Positions 24,065-33,425 of a stretch of DNA of 64,000 nt are shown one piece after another. Positions within the stretch are counted from its first letter, which is position 1. Every line of letters begins with the position of its first letter. The notes beneath the pieces are model-generated. The model was not told the DNA's origin. It saw only the letters and a program-made list of their open reading frames with translations, and did not search any database. The stretch is taken from NCBI RefSeq assembly GCF_010731655.1, contig NZ_AP022619.1:2480001-2544000 (forward strand), in the 5' to 3' direction. The position numbers and the translations under genes are program-made. This stretch comes from Mycobacterium paraseoulense (GTDB lineage Bacteria; Actinomycetota; Actinomycetes; Mycobacteriales; Mycobacteriaceae).

Positions 24065-25542
24065 TGCCGCCGCACCCGCTGAGCCAACGGATCGCCGGTG
24101 TCCTCGATCTGCAGCCGGATGCGAACGCCATCGAGTATGCGGGCCAATGGATCTCCTGGGCTCGCGTCAGCGCGTTGGCGCAGCGCATCGCCGGCCTCAC
24201 CGCGGGCGGCCAGGCCGGGATGCTGCTGCGCAACCGCCCCGGCCAGGTTGCGGCCTTCCTCGGCGTGTTGCTGGGCGGCGGCACCGTCGTCGCCATCAAC
24301 CCGTCACGCGGTGACGCGCGCACCCGGGCGGACGTCGCCGGGTTGCGGCTCCCACTGATCATCGGGGAGGACGCCGATCTGGCGGCACTCGTGCCCGCGA
24401 CGACGGGGACCATGGCGGTAGCGATCTCGGCCGCCCTGGACGATCCCCGCCCGGACTGCGCGATGGTTCCCCCCGCACCGCAGGCCGACCCGCGGCCCGG
24501 CGTGGCGGTACGGATGCTGACCAGCGGCACCACGGGAAAGCCCAAACGAATCGACCTCGGCTACGACATGCTCGCGCGCAGTGTGATGGGCGCCGATGCC
24601 GACCGTGCCCCGGCTCCCACGGAGCTGCGGCGCGGAGTCGCGATCGTCAACTCGCCGCTGGTGCACATCGGCGGCGTGTTCCGCGTGCTGCAATGCGTCG
24701 CCGAGGCAAGGCCGTTCGTGCTCCTCGAGCGATTCGAACTGAATGCATGGATAGATGCGGTGCGCAGGCACCGGCCGCGCACCGTATCGCTGGTGCCCGC
24801 GGCCCTGCGGACGGTGTTGCACTCCGAGGTGCCGAAGGCCGATCTGGAGAGCATCCGCGCGGTCACCTGCGGGACGGCCCCCCTGACGGCCGAGGACGCC
24901 GACGCCTTCGCCGAAAAGTACGGCATCCCGGTGCTGACCTCTTACGCGGCAACGGAATTCGGAGGCGGTGTGGCGGGCTGGACGCTGCCCGACTACCAAC
25001 GATATTGGGCCGCCAAACGGGGCAGCGTCGGCCGCGCCAACCCCGGTGCCCAGCTGCGAGTGGTCGGCGACGATGGCTCGCCGCTCGGCCCCGACCAGGT
25101 CGGCCTGCTCGAAGTCAAGCCGGGCCAGCTGGGGCCGACGGCCCCGTGGATGCGGACCACGGACGTGGCGCGCATCGACGCAGACGGCTTCGTCTGGATC
25201 GTCGGGCGGGCGGACCAGGCGATCATCCGCGGTGGGTTCAAGGTAATGCCCGACGACATCCGCACCGCCCTGGAAAGCCACCGCGCGGTGGCCGGTGCGG
25301 CGGTGGTCGGTCGCTCCGACCCGCGCCTCGGCGCGACGCCGGTTGCCATGGTGGAACTGCGCGAGCCCGGCTCCACCGAACCCGATGCGTTGGTGGAATA
25401 TCTGCGGACGCGGCTGGCGCGCTACGAGATTCCGACCGAGATCGCGATCGTCGACGTCATCCCACGGACACCGTCGGGCAAAGCCGATCTGGGCGCGGTC
25501 CGGCGCTTCTTCGGCGCGGCCCGCAGCGACCATGCGCGGTGA
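24064..25542 (+). CDS. acyl-CoA synthetase, short AMP-binding family member
   Basis: This 492-residue ANL ligase has the A3 motif RMLTSGTTGKPKRIDLGYD (about residues 150-168), an A5 region SYAATEFGGGVAG, the hinge region WIVGRADQAIIRGGFKV and the C-terminal catalytic Lys in TPSGKADLGAV. It is shorter at the N-terminus than the FadD19-like proteins, more like aromatic or small cyclic acid ligases. It is co-translated with flanking genes (TGATG overlap upstream, 11-base overlap downstream). First of three tandem synthetases. Confidence 0.86.
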   Translation: MPPHPLSQRIAGVLDLQPDANAIEYAGQWISWARVSALAQRIAGLTAGGQAGMLLRNRPGQVAAFLGVLLGGGTVVAINPSRGDARTRADVAGLRLPLIIGEDADLAALVPATTGTMAVAISAALDDPRPDCAMVPPAPQADPRPGVAVRMLTSGTTGKPKRIDLGYDMLARSVMGADADRAPAPTELRRGVAIVNSPLVHIGGVFRVLQCVAEARPFVLLERFELNAWIDAVRRHRPRTVSLVPAALRTVLHSEVPKADLESIRAVTCGTAPLTAEDADAFAEKYGIPVLTSYAATEFGGGVAGWTLPDYQRYWAAKRGSVGRANPGAQLRVVGDDGSPLGPDQVGLLEVKPGQLGPTAPWMRTTDVARIDADGFVWIVGRADQAIIRGGFKVMPDDIRTALESHRAVAGAAVVGRSDPRLGATPVAMVELREPGSTEPDALVEYLRTRLARYEIPTEIAIVDVIPRTPSGKADLGAVRRFFGAARSDHAR

Positions 25543-27136
25543 CGCCACCACGGTCGCCGAGGTCCTGGCACACCAGGCGCACTCGCGCGGGGACCATGCA
25601 CTGCTCGTCTGCGACGGCGACCGCATCGGTTATGGCGAAGCCGAGGCCCGCTCCGCCGCGCTCGCCCGCGGGCTGATCGCGGCCGGTGTGGGCAAGGGCA
25701 CCCATGTGGGCCTGCTCTACCCCAACGGCCCGGAGTTCGTCGTCGCGATGCTGGCCGCGGCGCGCATCGGTGCCGTGGTGGTCCCCTTCTCCACATTCGC
25801 CACGGCCCGGGAGTTGCGCGAGCAGCTGCTAGACAGTGACGTCGAAATACTGCTGAGCGCGGCATCTTTCCGCACCCACGACTATGCGCGGCGGCTGGCC
25901 GGGTTGCTGTCCGATCCAGACTTCGAATCCGACCGCCGCTTGTCGTCGCCCGCGGCGCCACAGCTGAGGGACGTCGGCATCGGCTACCCCGCCGAAGCCG
26001 TGGGGCGCGCCCGCGGCATCGACCGGTTCTACCGGCTGGCAGATACCGTGGCCCCCGAGCTGCTGGCCGCGACCGAAGAGGATGTCCGAGGCTGCGATCC
26101 GCTGGCCATCGTCTACACGTCGGGTTCCACCAGCGCCCCCAAGGGGGCCGTGCACACCCACGCCGCGCTGCTCGCACATCAGCGGAACCTCAACAAGATC
26201 CGCGGTTTGGCGGCCGACGACAAACTGTTCTGCAATTCGCCGTTCTTCTGGATCGGCGGTCTGGCGTTCGGGCTGCTGGCGACCTTGGTCGCCGGGTCGA
26301 CGCTGGTGTGCTCCAATGCCGGCGATGCCGGTGCGACGCTCGACCTGCTGGAGGCCGAAAGACCCACTGTCACCAACGGTTTCAGCGCCGGGATCGCTCA
26401 CCTGGCCGAGCATCCGAGCTTCGGTCGCCGAGATTTGTCATCGATGCGCCGGGGCAACCTGTACCCCATTATGGCCCCCGACGTACGACCGGCCGATCCC
26501 GAGCTGCGGCACAACATGCTAGGCATGACCGAAGCAGGCAGCGTCGTGCTGATCAGCGGCGACGAAACCGATCAACCCGCCCACCGGCGCGGGTCGTTCG
26601 GCAAACCGGCACCCGGCTTCGACATCAGGGTCATCGACATCGAAACCGGAGAACCGGTTCGCATCGGCGAGGCCGGCGAGCTGTGCATCCGCGGGCCGTA
26701 TGTGATGCAGCACTATTACGGACGTAGCCGTGAGGAGTGCTTCGATGCCGACGGCTGGTTCCACAGCGGCGATTTGGTGCGCACCGACGCCGACGGGTTC
26801 TTCTTCTACGTCGGTCGGCTCAACACGATGATCAAGACGGCGGGCGCCAACGTCTCGGCGGATGAGGTCGAACGCGCCATCGCCAGGGTGACCGGCGGAC
26901 TGACGGCCCACGTCGTGGGAGTCCCCGATGCCCGACGCGGACAGCTGGTCGCGGCGGTCGTGGTGATGCCGGACGGCGCCGCCTTCGACGAGGCGGCGCT
27001 GCGCGACCGGCTGAAGGCCGAATTGTCGGCCTACAAGATCCCCCGGCACTTCGTCGCCGTGCCGCGCTCCCAACTCCCCTTGCTCTCCAGCGGCAAAGTT
27101 GACACGCAACGTCTGAGGAAGCTCCTCGATGGTTGA
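25532..27136 (+). CDS. acyl-CoA synthetase (534 aa), second of the tandem
   Basis: The A3 motif reads IVYTSGSTSAPKGAVHTHAA (about residues 190-209), with WFHSGDLVRTDADGFFFYVGR carrying the conserved Asp, and the C-terminal catalytic Lys in LSSGKVDTQRL. It shows the same layout as the next gene, including FFWIGGLAFGLLATL versus FFWVGGFGSGILSTL, so the two are paralogues from a tandem duplication. ATG 25532 lies 11 bases inside the previous gene. The acid activated is unknown. Confidence 0.86.
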   Translation: MRGDATTVAEVLAHQAHSRGDHALLVCDGDRIGYGEAEARSAALARGLIAAGVGKGTHVGLLYPNGPEFVVAMLAAARIGAVVVPFSTFATARELREQLLDSDVEILLSAASFRTHDYARRLAGLLSDPDFESDRRLSSPAAPQLRDVGIGYPAEAVGRARGIDRFYRLADTVAPELLAATEEDVRGCDPLAIVYTSGSTSAPKGAVHTHAALLAHQRNLNKIRGLAADDKLFCNSPFFWIGGLAFGLLATLVAGSTLVCSNAGDAGATLDLLEAERPTVTNGFSAGIAHLAEHPSFGRRDLSSMRRGNLYPIMAPDVRPADPELRHNMLGMTEAGSVVLISGDETDQPAHRRGSFGKPAPGFDIRVIDIETGEPVRIGEAGELCIRGPYVMQHYYGRSREECFDADGWFHSGDLVRTDADGFFFYVGRLNTMIKTAGANVSADEVERAIARVTGGLTAHVVGVPDARRGQLVAAVVVMPDGAAFDEAALRDRLKAELSAYKIPRHFVAVPRSQLPLLSSGKVDTQRLRKLLDG

Positions 27137-28667
27137 CTCGACAGCCAGGGCCACCATCGACGGACTCGTGCGTTCCCGCGCCGCCGGCTGTGGGGACAAG
27201 CCGATGGTCATCGACCCGACGTCGCGAACCAGTTACCGCCAACTCGACTCGGTAACAAGGGATCTCGCCGCGGTGTTCATCGAAGCCGGCGTCGGTAAGG
27301 GCACTCGGGTGGGGCTGATCATGCCCAACGGCACCCGCTGGGTCGAGCTGGCCGTTGCCCTGACCCGCGTGGGCGCCGTGCTGGTGCCGCTGAGCACCCT
27401 GCTGGCGGCGCCGGAACTGGCGGCGCAACTGCGGGCCGCCGCGGTGCAATTCCTGGTCAGCGTCGAAGAATTCCGGGGGCACCGCTACCTCGACGACCTC
27501 CCGCCCCGGACCGATCTCCCCGCCTTGCGCGAGGTCTGGACGGCCGAGCGGCTGGCCGACGCGACGGCCGGGGATCGGGCCCGCCAACTCGTCGACGCCA
27601 TGACGGGGACGGTCAGGGCCGCCGACCCGTTGGTCATCATGTTCACCTCCGGCAGCAGCGGGCCGCCCAAGGGAGTGGTGCATTCTCACGGCAGCGCGCT
27701 GGGCGCCGTGCGGTCGGGCCTGGCGGCGCGTTGCATCACCGCCGACACCCGACTGTATCTACCGATGCCGTTCTTCTGGGTGGGCGGCTTCGGTAGCGGA
27801 ATACTGTCCACGCTGTTGGCCGGCGCCACCCTGGTGACCGAGGACATACCCCGCCCCGAGACGACGCTGCGGCTGCTCGAAGCCGAACGGGTGACGCTGT
27901 TTCGCGGTTGGCCGGACCAGGCCGAGACACTGGCGCGGCACACGGTCACGGTCGGTGCCGACCTGTCGGCGCTGCAGCCGGGAAGCCTGCAGGGCCTGCT
28001 CCCGCCCGACCGGCGGGCCCGGCCCGGGGCGCGCGCCACGCTGTTCGGCATGACGGAGGCGTTCGGGCCTTACTGCGGCTACCCCGCCGACACCGACATG
28101 CCCGAGACCGCGTGGGGCAGCTGTGGGAAGCCGTTCGGCGGCATGGAGGTGCGCATCGTCGATCCCGACGGCGGCGAACCTGTCCCGGCCGGATCCGTGG
28201 GCATGATCCAGATTCGGGGACCGCACACACTGCGCGGCATCTGCGGTCGCAGCCGGGAAGAGGTTTTCACCGCCGACGGCTTCTACCCCACCGGCGATCT
28301 GGGCCGCCTCGACGGGGACGGGTTCCTGTTTTACCACGGGCGCTCTGACGACATGTTCAAGGTCGGCGGCGCCACGGTCTATCCCGGCGAGGTCGAACGG
28401 GCGCTGCGCACCATCGATGGCGTCCGCAGCGCCTTCGTCACCAACGTGCCGGGAACGGCGGGTCAGCGGGTGGGCGCGGCGGTGGTGTGCGACGCCGCCG
28501 TGTCCGCCGAGATGCTGACACGGTGCGCGCGAAAGCTGCTGAGTGCCTTCAAGGTACCGACGGCGTGGCTGCTGCTGGATTCCGACGACGAGGTACCGCG
28601 CGGTGGCACCGGCAAGGTCGATACCGCCCGGCTGCGGGAGATGTTGCGCGACGCGAATCGGAATTAA
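27129..28667 (+). CDS. acyl-CoA synthetase (512 aa), third of the tandem
   Basis: The A3 motif is IMFTSGSSGPPKGVVHSHGS (about residues 173-192), A5 is LFGMTEAFGPYCGYP and the C-terminal catalytic Lys lies in GTGKVDTARL. Sequence parallels with the preceding gene run along the entire length. The start overlaps the preceding gene by 8 bases. This is the last gene of the rightward operon; its stop overlaps that of a convergent secreted-protein gene. Confidence 0.86.
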   Translation: MVDSTARATIDGLVRSRAAGCGDKPMVIDPTSRTSYRQLDSVTRDLAAVFIEAGVGKGTRVGLIMPNGTRWVELAVALTRVGAVLVPLSTLLAAPELAAQLRAAAVQFLVSVEEFRGHRYLDDLPPRTDLPALREVWTAERLADATAGDRARQLVDAMTGTVRAADPLVIMFTSGSSGPPKGVVHSHGSALGAVRSGLAARCITADTRLYLPMPFFWVGGFGSGILSTLLAGATLVTEDIPRPETTLRLLEAERVTLFRGWPDQAETLARHTVTVGADLSALQPGSLQGLLPPDRRARPGARATLFGMTEAFGPYCGYPADTDMPETAWGSCGKPFGGMEVRIVDPDGGEPVPAGSVGMIQIRGPHTLRGICGRSREEVFTADGFYPTGDLGRLDGDGFLFYHGRSDDMFKVGGATVYPGEVERALRTIDGVRSAFVTNVPGTAGQRVGAAVVCDAAVSAEMLTRCARKLLSAFKVPTAWLLLDSDDEVPRGGTGKVDTARLREMLRDANRN

Positions 28668-29026
28668 GAGACCCGCGTCCAGGGTTGACAGTTCTGCGAC
28701 TCGAAGGCCTTCACCGAGGTGTTGATATTCGCATACATCGGGCCGATCGACGTATTCGTCTGCAGCACATGGTCCTTGTTCGCATCGGGCGTGCTGTAGG
28801 TGAACCAGGAACACATCGAGTCCTGGGTTGGCACATTGTTGATCCAGACGCCGAAAGCCGACCCGGATCCGCCCGTGTGGTAGAGGCCCGGTGCGATGTC
28901 AGGCCCCACGACGAACACCCCGTTGCCGGGGATCGGGTCGAGTGGGTCGGCGACGGCCGGTGACGCAAGGGCGACAGCTGTCACCGCCGATACGAGTAGG
29001 GCCGACGCGCGAATCGTTCGGGGCAC
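28664..29026 (-). CDS. small secreted protein, mycobacterial, 120 aa
   Basis: The product has a clear signal peptide (ASALLVSAVTAVALASPAVA, cleavage after about residue 26) and a mature domain of about 94 residues with two Cys that could form a disulfide (MCSWF and SQNCQPW). The mature part contains GNGVFVVGPDIAPGLYHT, a pattern I have seen in actinobacterial exported proteins of unknown function. GAGGAAA precedes the GTG. It is a single-gene unit and ends inside the stop of the convergent synthetase gene. Confidence 0.75.
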   Translation of the reverse strand: MPRTIRASALLVSAVTAVALASPAVADPLDPIPGNGVFVVGPDIAPGLYHTGGSGSAFGVWINNVPTQDSMCSWFTYSTPDANKDHVLQTNTSIGPMYANINTSVKAFESQNCQPWTRVS

Positions 29027-29094
29027 TTTTCCTCGCTCTATGTTGTTGCCCCCTCCGACGCAGCCTATGCCGAGCCGGGCGCTGCGGACAACCG

Positions 29095-29787
29095 TCAGCC
29101 CGGCGCACGGTGGCTCCCTTCGTCGACGACGCCACGCGCGGTGAGGTGATCGATCAACGGGACGGCTCCCGCGGCGAGGTGTTGTGACATCGCCGCGCGG
29201 GCGAGCTCCTCATCGCGCTTCTTCAGAGCGGACAAGATCCGGCGGTGGTCCCTCATCGACTGTTCCGGCCAGCCTTCGATGGCGGGAAACACCGATTCCG
29301 GTGCGTAGCGGGTGATCTGCGACATCAGCTGGGCGAGTTTCGGAGAGTCCGCGGCGACGTTGATCGCCCGGTGGAATTGGTGATTGAGACGCACCGTCCG
29401 CTCGTCGTCATCCCCGGCGTAGGCATCTTCGAGTTCCGCCTGGATCTGTTTGAGTTCGCGCAGTTGGTCGTCGGTGATGTTGATCGCGGCCCGGGCAGCG
29501 AGTTCGCCACCGACGTGAGCCTGCACGTTCGCGACGTCGGTGACGTCGCGACCGGTCACCGGCAACACCATGAAACCACGGCGCGGCCGTTGGTCGATCA
29601 AGCCCTCCGCGCGCAGCGCAAAGAGCGCTTCCCGCACCGGCGTCACGCTGATGCCCAGCTCGGCGGCCAGTTGGTCCAGACGGACGTAGGACCCCGCGAC
29701 GTAGGTGCCATCGAAGATCCGCCGGCGGATAAGGCCCGCGACGTCGTCGGACAGTTGGGGCCGCGCGGCGAAATCCGGAACCGTCAT
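29095..29787 (-). CDS. GntR-family regulator with FCD effector domain
   Basis: The 230-residue protein has an N-terminal winged helix (LAAELGISVTPVREALFALR, about residues 40-59, including the invariant PVREAL) and a C-terminal all-helical FCD domain with metal-type His and Asp in RLNHQFHRAI. FCD regulators usually sense organic acids. It lies two bases after an acyl-CoA dehydrogenase gene at the end of the leftward operon, suggesting it controls this second CoA cluster. The palindrome at 34216 is a candidate target. Confidence 0.9.
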   Translation of the reverse strand: MTVPDFAARPQLSDDVAGLIRRRIFDGTYVAGSYVRLDQLAAELGISVTPVREALFALRAEGLIDQRPRRGFMVLPVTGRDVTDVANVQAHVGGELAARAAINITDDQLRELKQIQAELEDAYAGDDDERTVRLNHQFHRAINVAADSPKLAQLMSQITRYAPESVFPAIEGWPEQSMRDHRRILSALKKRDEELARAAMSQHLAAGAVPLIDHLTARGVVDEGSHRAPG

Positions 29788-29789
29788 CG

Positions 29790-30983
29790 CTACACCTGGT
29801 ACTCGGCGAGCAACCGCTTGCTGATGATGTTCTTCTGAATTTCGCTCGTCCCCTCGCCGATGAGCAGGAACGGCGCGTCGCGCATCAGCCGCTCGATCTC
29901 GTATTCCTTCGAATAGCCGTAGCCACCATGGATCCGGAAACTCTGCTGGGTGACCTCGGTGCAGTATTCGCTGCACAGGTATTTGGCCATCCCGGCGGCG
30001 ACGTCGTTGCGCTCCCCCGAGTCCTTCAGCCTGGCCGCGTTGACCATCATCAGGTGCGCCGCTTCGACTTTGGTGGCCATCTCGGCCAGCTGGAAGGCGA
30101 TGGCCTGATGCTCGGCGATGGGCTTGCCAAAGGTGTGGCGCTGTTGGGCGTAGCGGACGGCGAGCTCGAAGGCGCGGATGCCGACGCCACAGGCGCGGGC
30201 CGACACGTTGACCCGGCCGACCTCGATGCCGTCCATCATCTGGAAGAAGCCCTGTCCGGAAGTGCCGCCGAGGATGTCGTCGGCGCTGGCCCGGTAGCCG
30301 TCGAAAATCATCTCCGTCGTTTCGATGCCCTTGTAGCCGAGCTTGTCGATCTTGCCCGGAATCTGCAGCCCGGGAACGACTTCGCCGAAGCCAACCGGCT
30401 TTTCGACCAGGAATGCGGTCAGGTTCCGGTGCGGCTTGTCGGCGCCTTCGTCGGTGCGCACCAAGACCGCCACCAGCGTGGAGGTGGCGCCGTTGGTCAG
30501 CCACATCTTCTGCCCGTTGATGGTGTAGTCGCCGTCGGGATTGCGCACCGCCCGGGTGCGGATCGCGGCGACGTCGGAACCCAGCTCCGGCTCCGACATC
30601 GAAAACGCGCCCCGTGACTCGCCGGTCGCCATCCGCGGCAGGAACCGCTGCTTCTGCTCGTCCGTGCCGTGCTGGCGCAGCATGTAGGCCACGATGAAGT
30701 GGGTGTTGAGCACGCCAGACACGCTCATCCACCCGCGCGCCAACTCCTCGACGCACAGCGCGTACGTCAGTAGCGACTCACCCAGGCCGCCGTACTCCTG
30801 GGGAATCATCAGCCCGAACAGGCCCATGTCGCGCATCCGGTCGACGATGTCCTGTGGGTAGGTGTCGCCGCGTTCCAGCTCGGCGGCGTTCGGGATGACC
30901 TCCTTCTCCACGAATTGCCGCACGGTGGCGATGATTTCGGTCTGAAATTCGGTCAACCCGAGGGTCTGGGCGAGTTTGGTCAT
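29790..30983 (-). CDS. acyl-CoA dehydrogenase
   Basis: The 397-residue enzyme has all standard motifs: AFSMSEPELGSDVAAIRTRA (about residues 129-148), GQKMWLTNG, the arginine region RHTFGKPI, IHGGYGYSKEYEIERLMRDA, and the C-terminal IGEGTSEIQKN with the catalytic Glu. It therefore looks like a complete homotetrameric flavoenzyme, unlike the pair at 9.5-11.8 kb. It lies in a leftward operon behind a CoA-transferase gene (25-base gap) and before the GntR gene. Confidence 0.92.
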   Translation of the reverse strand: MTKLAQTLGLTEFQTEIIATVRQFVEKEVIPNAAELERGDTYPQDIVDRMRDMGLFGLMIPQEYGGLGESLLTYALCVEELARGWMSVSGVLNTHFIVAYMLRQHGTDEQKQRFLPRMATGESRGAFSMSEPELGSDVAAIRTRAVRNPDGDYTINGQKMWLTNGATSTLVAVLVRTDEGADKPHRNLTAFLVEKPVGFGEVVPGLQIPGKIDKLGYKGIETTEMIFDGYRASADDILGGTSGQGFFQMMDGIEVGRVNVSARACGVGIRAFELAVRYAQQRHTFGKPIAEHQAIAFQLAEMATKVEAAHLMMVNAARLKDSGERNDVAAGMAKYLCSEYCTEVTQQSFRIHGGYGYSKEYEIERLMRDAPFLLIGEGTSEIQKNIISKRLLAEYQV

Positions 30984-31008
30984 GCGCGGTCTTTCGGTTC
31001 CGGCTTGC

Positions 31009-32202
31009 TCAGCAAGCGATGGTCTTCGCGTCGGTGAGGCGTTCGATGTCGGCGGTCGTCAATCCCAGGTGCCGCTCGAGGATGTCGGCGGTGTCTTGCC
31101 CCAGGGCGGGCGCCGGCGCACCGGCGGGGTGGGCCCCATCGAAGGCGATCGGCAGGCCCGGGGCGAAGTACTCCCCCAGGCCCTCCTGGCACAACAGCGA
31201 AAAGAGTGGGTTGGCGGTCACTTTCGGGCTTGCGGCGACGTCGGCGAATGTGCGGTATCGCTCGAACAGCACCGTGGTGCCCGACAGCGCGGCGGCGATC
31301 TCGTCGGCGGTGTGGTCGGCGAACCAGGTGGCGAACAGGCCGGACAGGACACCGCGGTACCGGTAGCGCTCCCCCTCGGAATCAAAGTCGACGCCCAGCG
31401 CATCGGCGAGCGCCGACACCGCGGCGCCGGTACCCGTCACGTCGACCAGATCGCGAAAGTGCCTGCGGGTCAGGGTGACCACCATGTATCTGGCGCCGTC
31501 GCCGCTGGTGAAATCCTGCCCATACTGGCCGTAGATGGCGTTGCCCAGCCGTTGCCGCTGGGTGCCGGTGACCTGCGGCTCGGTCAACAGTCCGAGGTTT
31601 CCGGCGGTGGCCAGCGCGACGTCCTCGAGCGCCAGGCTGATCCGCGCGCCCGTGCCGGATTCGTCACGGCGGCGGACGGCGGTGACGACCGCCAGTGCCG
31701 CGTACAGGCCGCAACACACGTCCCAGGCCGGCAACACGTGATTGATCGGCCCGGCATGATCGGCGGGGCCGGTGACGAGCGGGAATCCGATGCCGGCGTT
31801 GACCGTGTAATCCACCCCGGTGGACCCGTCGCCGCGCCCCAGCAGCTGCACGTGGATGACGTCGGAACGCTTGGCGGCCAACACGTCGTGGCTGAGCCAG
31901 GGCAGGCCGGCGGCGTTGGTCACCACCACGCCGTCGCCCTCGACGATGAGCCGCTGGACCAGCTCCTGCCCTTCGGCGGATCGCAAATCGACGGTGGCGG
32001 ACCGCTTCCCCTTGTTCAGTCCCGTCCAGTAGATCGACGTGCCGTCCGCCGCCAGCGGCCACCGCTGGACATCGGACGCTCCGCCGATCGGATCGATCCG
32101 AATCACCTCCGCGCCAAGCTGACCCAGCGTCATTCCGCACAGCGGGGCGGCGACGAAGCTGGACACCTCGACGACGGTGAGGCCGCTCAGGGCTTCGGTC
32201 AC
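31009..32202 (-). CDS. CaiB/BaiF family CoA-transferase
   Basis: The 397-residue protein begins [20 protein letters not shown] and continues GMTLGQLGAEVIRIDPIGG, the standard family N-terminus. GKRSATVDLRSAEGQELVQRL follows. It transfers CoA to a carboxylate or acts as a racemase. GTG 32202 overlaps the thiolase stop (GTGA), so the two are co-translated. In this operon it may activate the substrate acid using an acyl-CoA donor, in place of an ATP-dependent ligase. Confidence 0.88.
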   Translation of the reverse strand: MTEALSGLTVVEVSSFVAAPLCGMTLGQLGAEVIRIDPIGGASDVQRWPLAADGTSIYWTGLNKGKRSATVDLRSAEGQELVQRLIVEGDGVVVTNAAGLPWLSHDVLAAKRSDVIHVQLLGRGDGSTGVDYTVNAGIGFPLVTGPADHAGPINHVLPAWDVCCGLYAALAVVTAVRRRDESGTGARISLALEDVALATAGNLGLLTEPQVTGTQRQRLGNAIYGQYGQDFTSGDGARYMVVTLTRRHFRDLVDVTGTGAAVSALADALGVDFDSEGERYRYRGVLSGLFATWFADHTADEIAAALSGTTVLFERYRTFADVAASPKVTANPLFSLLCQEGLGEYFAPGLPIAFDGAHPAGAPAPALGQDTADILERHLGLTTADIERLTDAKTIAC

Positions 32203-33425
32203 GTCGGGCCGACTCGCTCGAACACGGCCGCCAGACCCTGCCCACCGCCGATGCACATGGTCTCCAACCCGTAGCGCGCCTCGCGGCGGTTGAGCTCGCG
32301 CGCCAGGGTGGCCAGCATCCGCCCGCCCGTCGCACCGACCGGGTGACCCAGGGAGATCCCCGATCCGTGCACGTTCGTCCGCTCGTGGTCGGCGGCGCCG
32401 AAATTCCATTCGCGCATCACCGCGAGCGCTTGCGCGGCAAAGGCTTCGTTGAGTTCGATGACGTCGATCTCGGCCAGCCGCAGGCCGGCCTTGGCCAGAG
32501 CGACCTCGGTCGCCGGCACCGGCCCGATGCCCATGATGTGGGGCGCCACCCCCGCCAGCCCCCACGACACCAGGCGGACCAACGGCGTCAGGCCGTATTC
32601 GGCGGCCTTCTCGGGTGTGGTCACCACGCACATCGACGCCGCGTCGTTCTGCCCGCTGGAATTGCCGGCCGTTACCGTCGCCTCCGAATCCTCGCTCGAC
32701 AACACGGGTTTGAGCTTGCTCAATGACTCGACCGAGGTGTCGGCGCGCGGATGCTCGTCGCTGTCGATGAGCTCCTCGCCCTGGCGGGTGCGCACCGCGA
32801 CCGGGATGATCTCCTCCGCCAAGATGCCGTCCTTCTGTGCGGCCACCGCGCGCTGGTGCGACCGCACGGCGAGCTCGTCCTGCTCGAGACGCGAGATGCC
32901 GTACTGGCGGCGCAGGTTCTCGGCCGTCTCCAGCATTCCGCCGGGCACCGGGTGGTGACGCCCACCGGCGGTGGTGCGCCCCCGGGCCAGCCCGTCGTGC
33001 ACGCGAACGCCGGTGCGCGCTCCGCCCCAACGCATGTCGGTGGAGTAGAAGGCGACGTTGCTCATGCTCTCGCAGCCGCCGGCGATGACGAGATCGTGAT
33101 CGCCGTTGCCCACCTGCAGGCTTGCCTGGATCACCGCCTGCAGGCCGGACCCGCAGCGGCGGTCGACCTGCATCCCGGGAACCGTCACGGGCAAGCCGGA
33201 GTCCAATGCCACCACCCGTCCGATCGCCGGCGCCTCGCTGCTGGGGTAGCAGTGGCCGAGGATGACGTCGTGCACCGCGTCGGGCGCGATTCCGGTGCGT
33301 TCGAGGAGCCCCTTCAGGGCGGCGACGCCCAGGTCTACGGCGGTCAGCGACTTGAACATCCCGCCGTAGCGGCCGATCGGGGTCCGTACGGGTTCACAGA
33401 TGACGGTCTCGCGCATCGCGCTCAT
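32199..33425 (-). CDS. acetyl-CoA acetyltransferase (thiolase)
   Basis: The 408-residue thiolase has the nucleophile motif [13 protein letters not shown] (Cys at about 92), [11 protein letters not shown], and the C-terminal [11 protein letters not shown] and CIGGGQG with the His and second Cys of the active site. All catalytic residues are present, so it is a true thiolase, probably degradative. The start overlaps the SDR stop (ATGA). It cleaves a 3-ketoacyl-CoA made by the neighbouring SDR and dehydrogenase. Confidence 0.93.
   Translation of the reverse strand: MSAMRETVICEPVRTPIGRYGGMFKSLTAVDLGVAALKGLLERTGIAPDAVHDVILGHCYPSSEAPAIGRVVALDSGLPVTVPGMQVDRRCGSGLQAVIQASLQVGNGDHDLVIAGGCESMSNVAFYSTDMRWGGARTGVRVHDGLARGRTTAGGRHHPVPGGMLETAENLRRQYGISRLEQDELAVRSHQRAVAAQKDGILAEEIIPVAVRTRQGEELIDSDEHPRADTSVESLSKLKPVLSSEDSEATVTAGNSSGQNDAASMCVVTTPEKAAEYGLTPLVRLVSWGLAGVAPHIMGIGPVPATEVALAKAGLRLAEIDVIELNEAFAAQALAVMREWNFGAADHERTNVHGSGISLGHPVGATGGRMLATLARELNRREARYGLETMCIGGGQGLAAVFERVGPT

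Noticed and set aside
31009..33030. 673-codon frame suggesting a fusion of CoA-transferase with another domain
   Set aside because: The N-terminal part is out of frame with the real thiolase gene that occupies this DNA; the CoA-transferase begins at GTG 32202.
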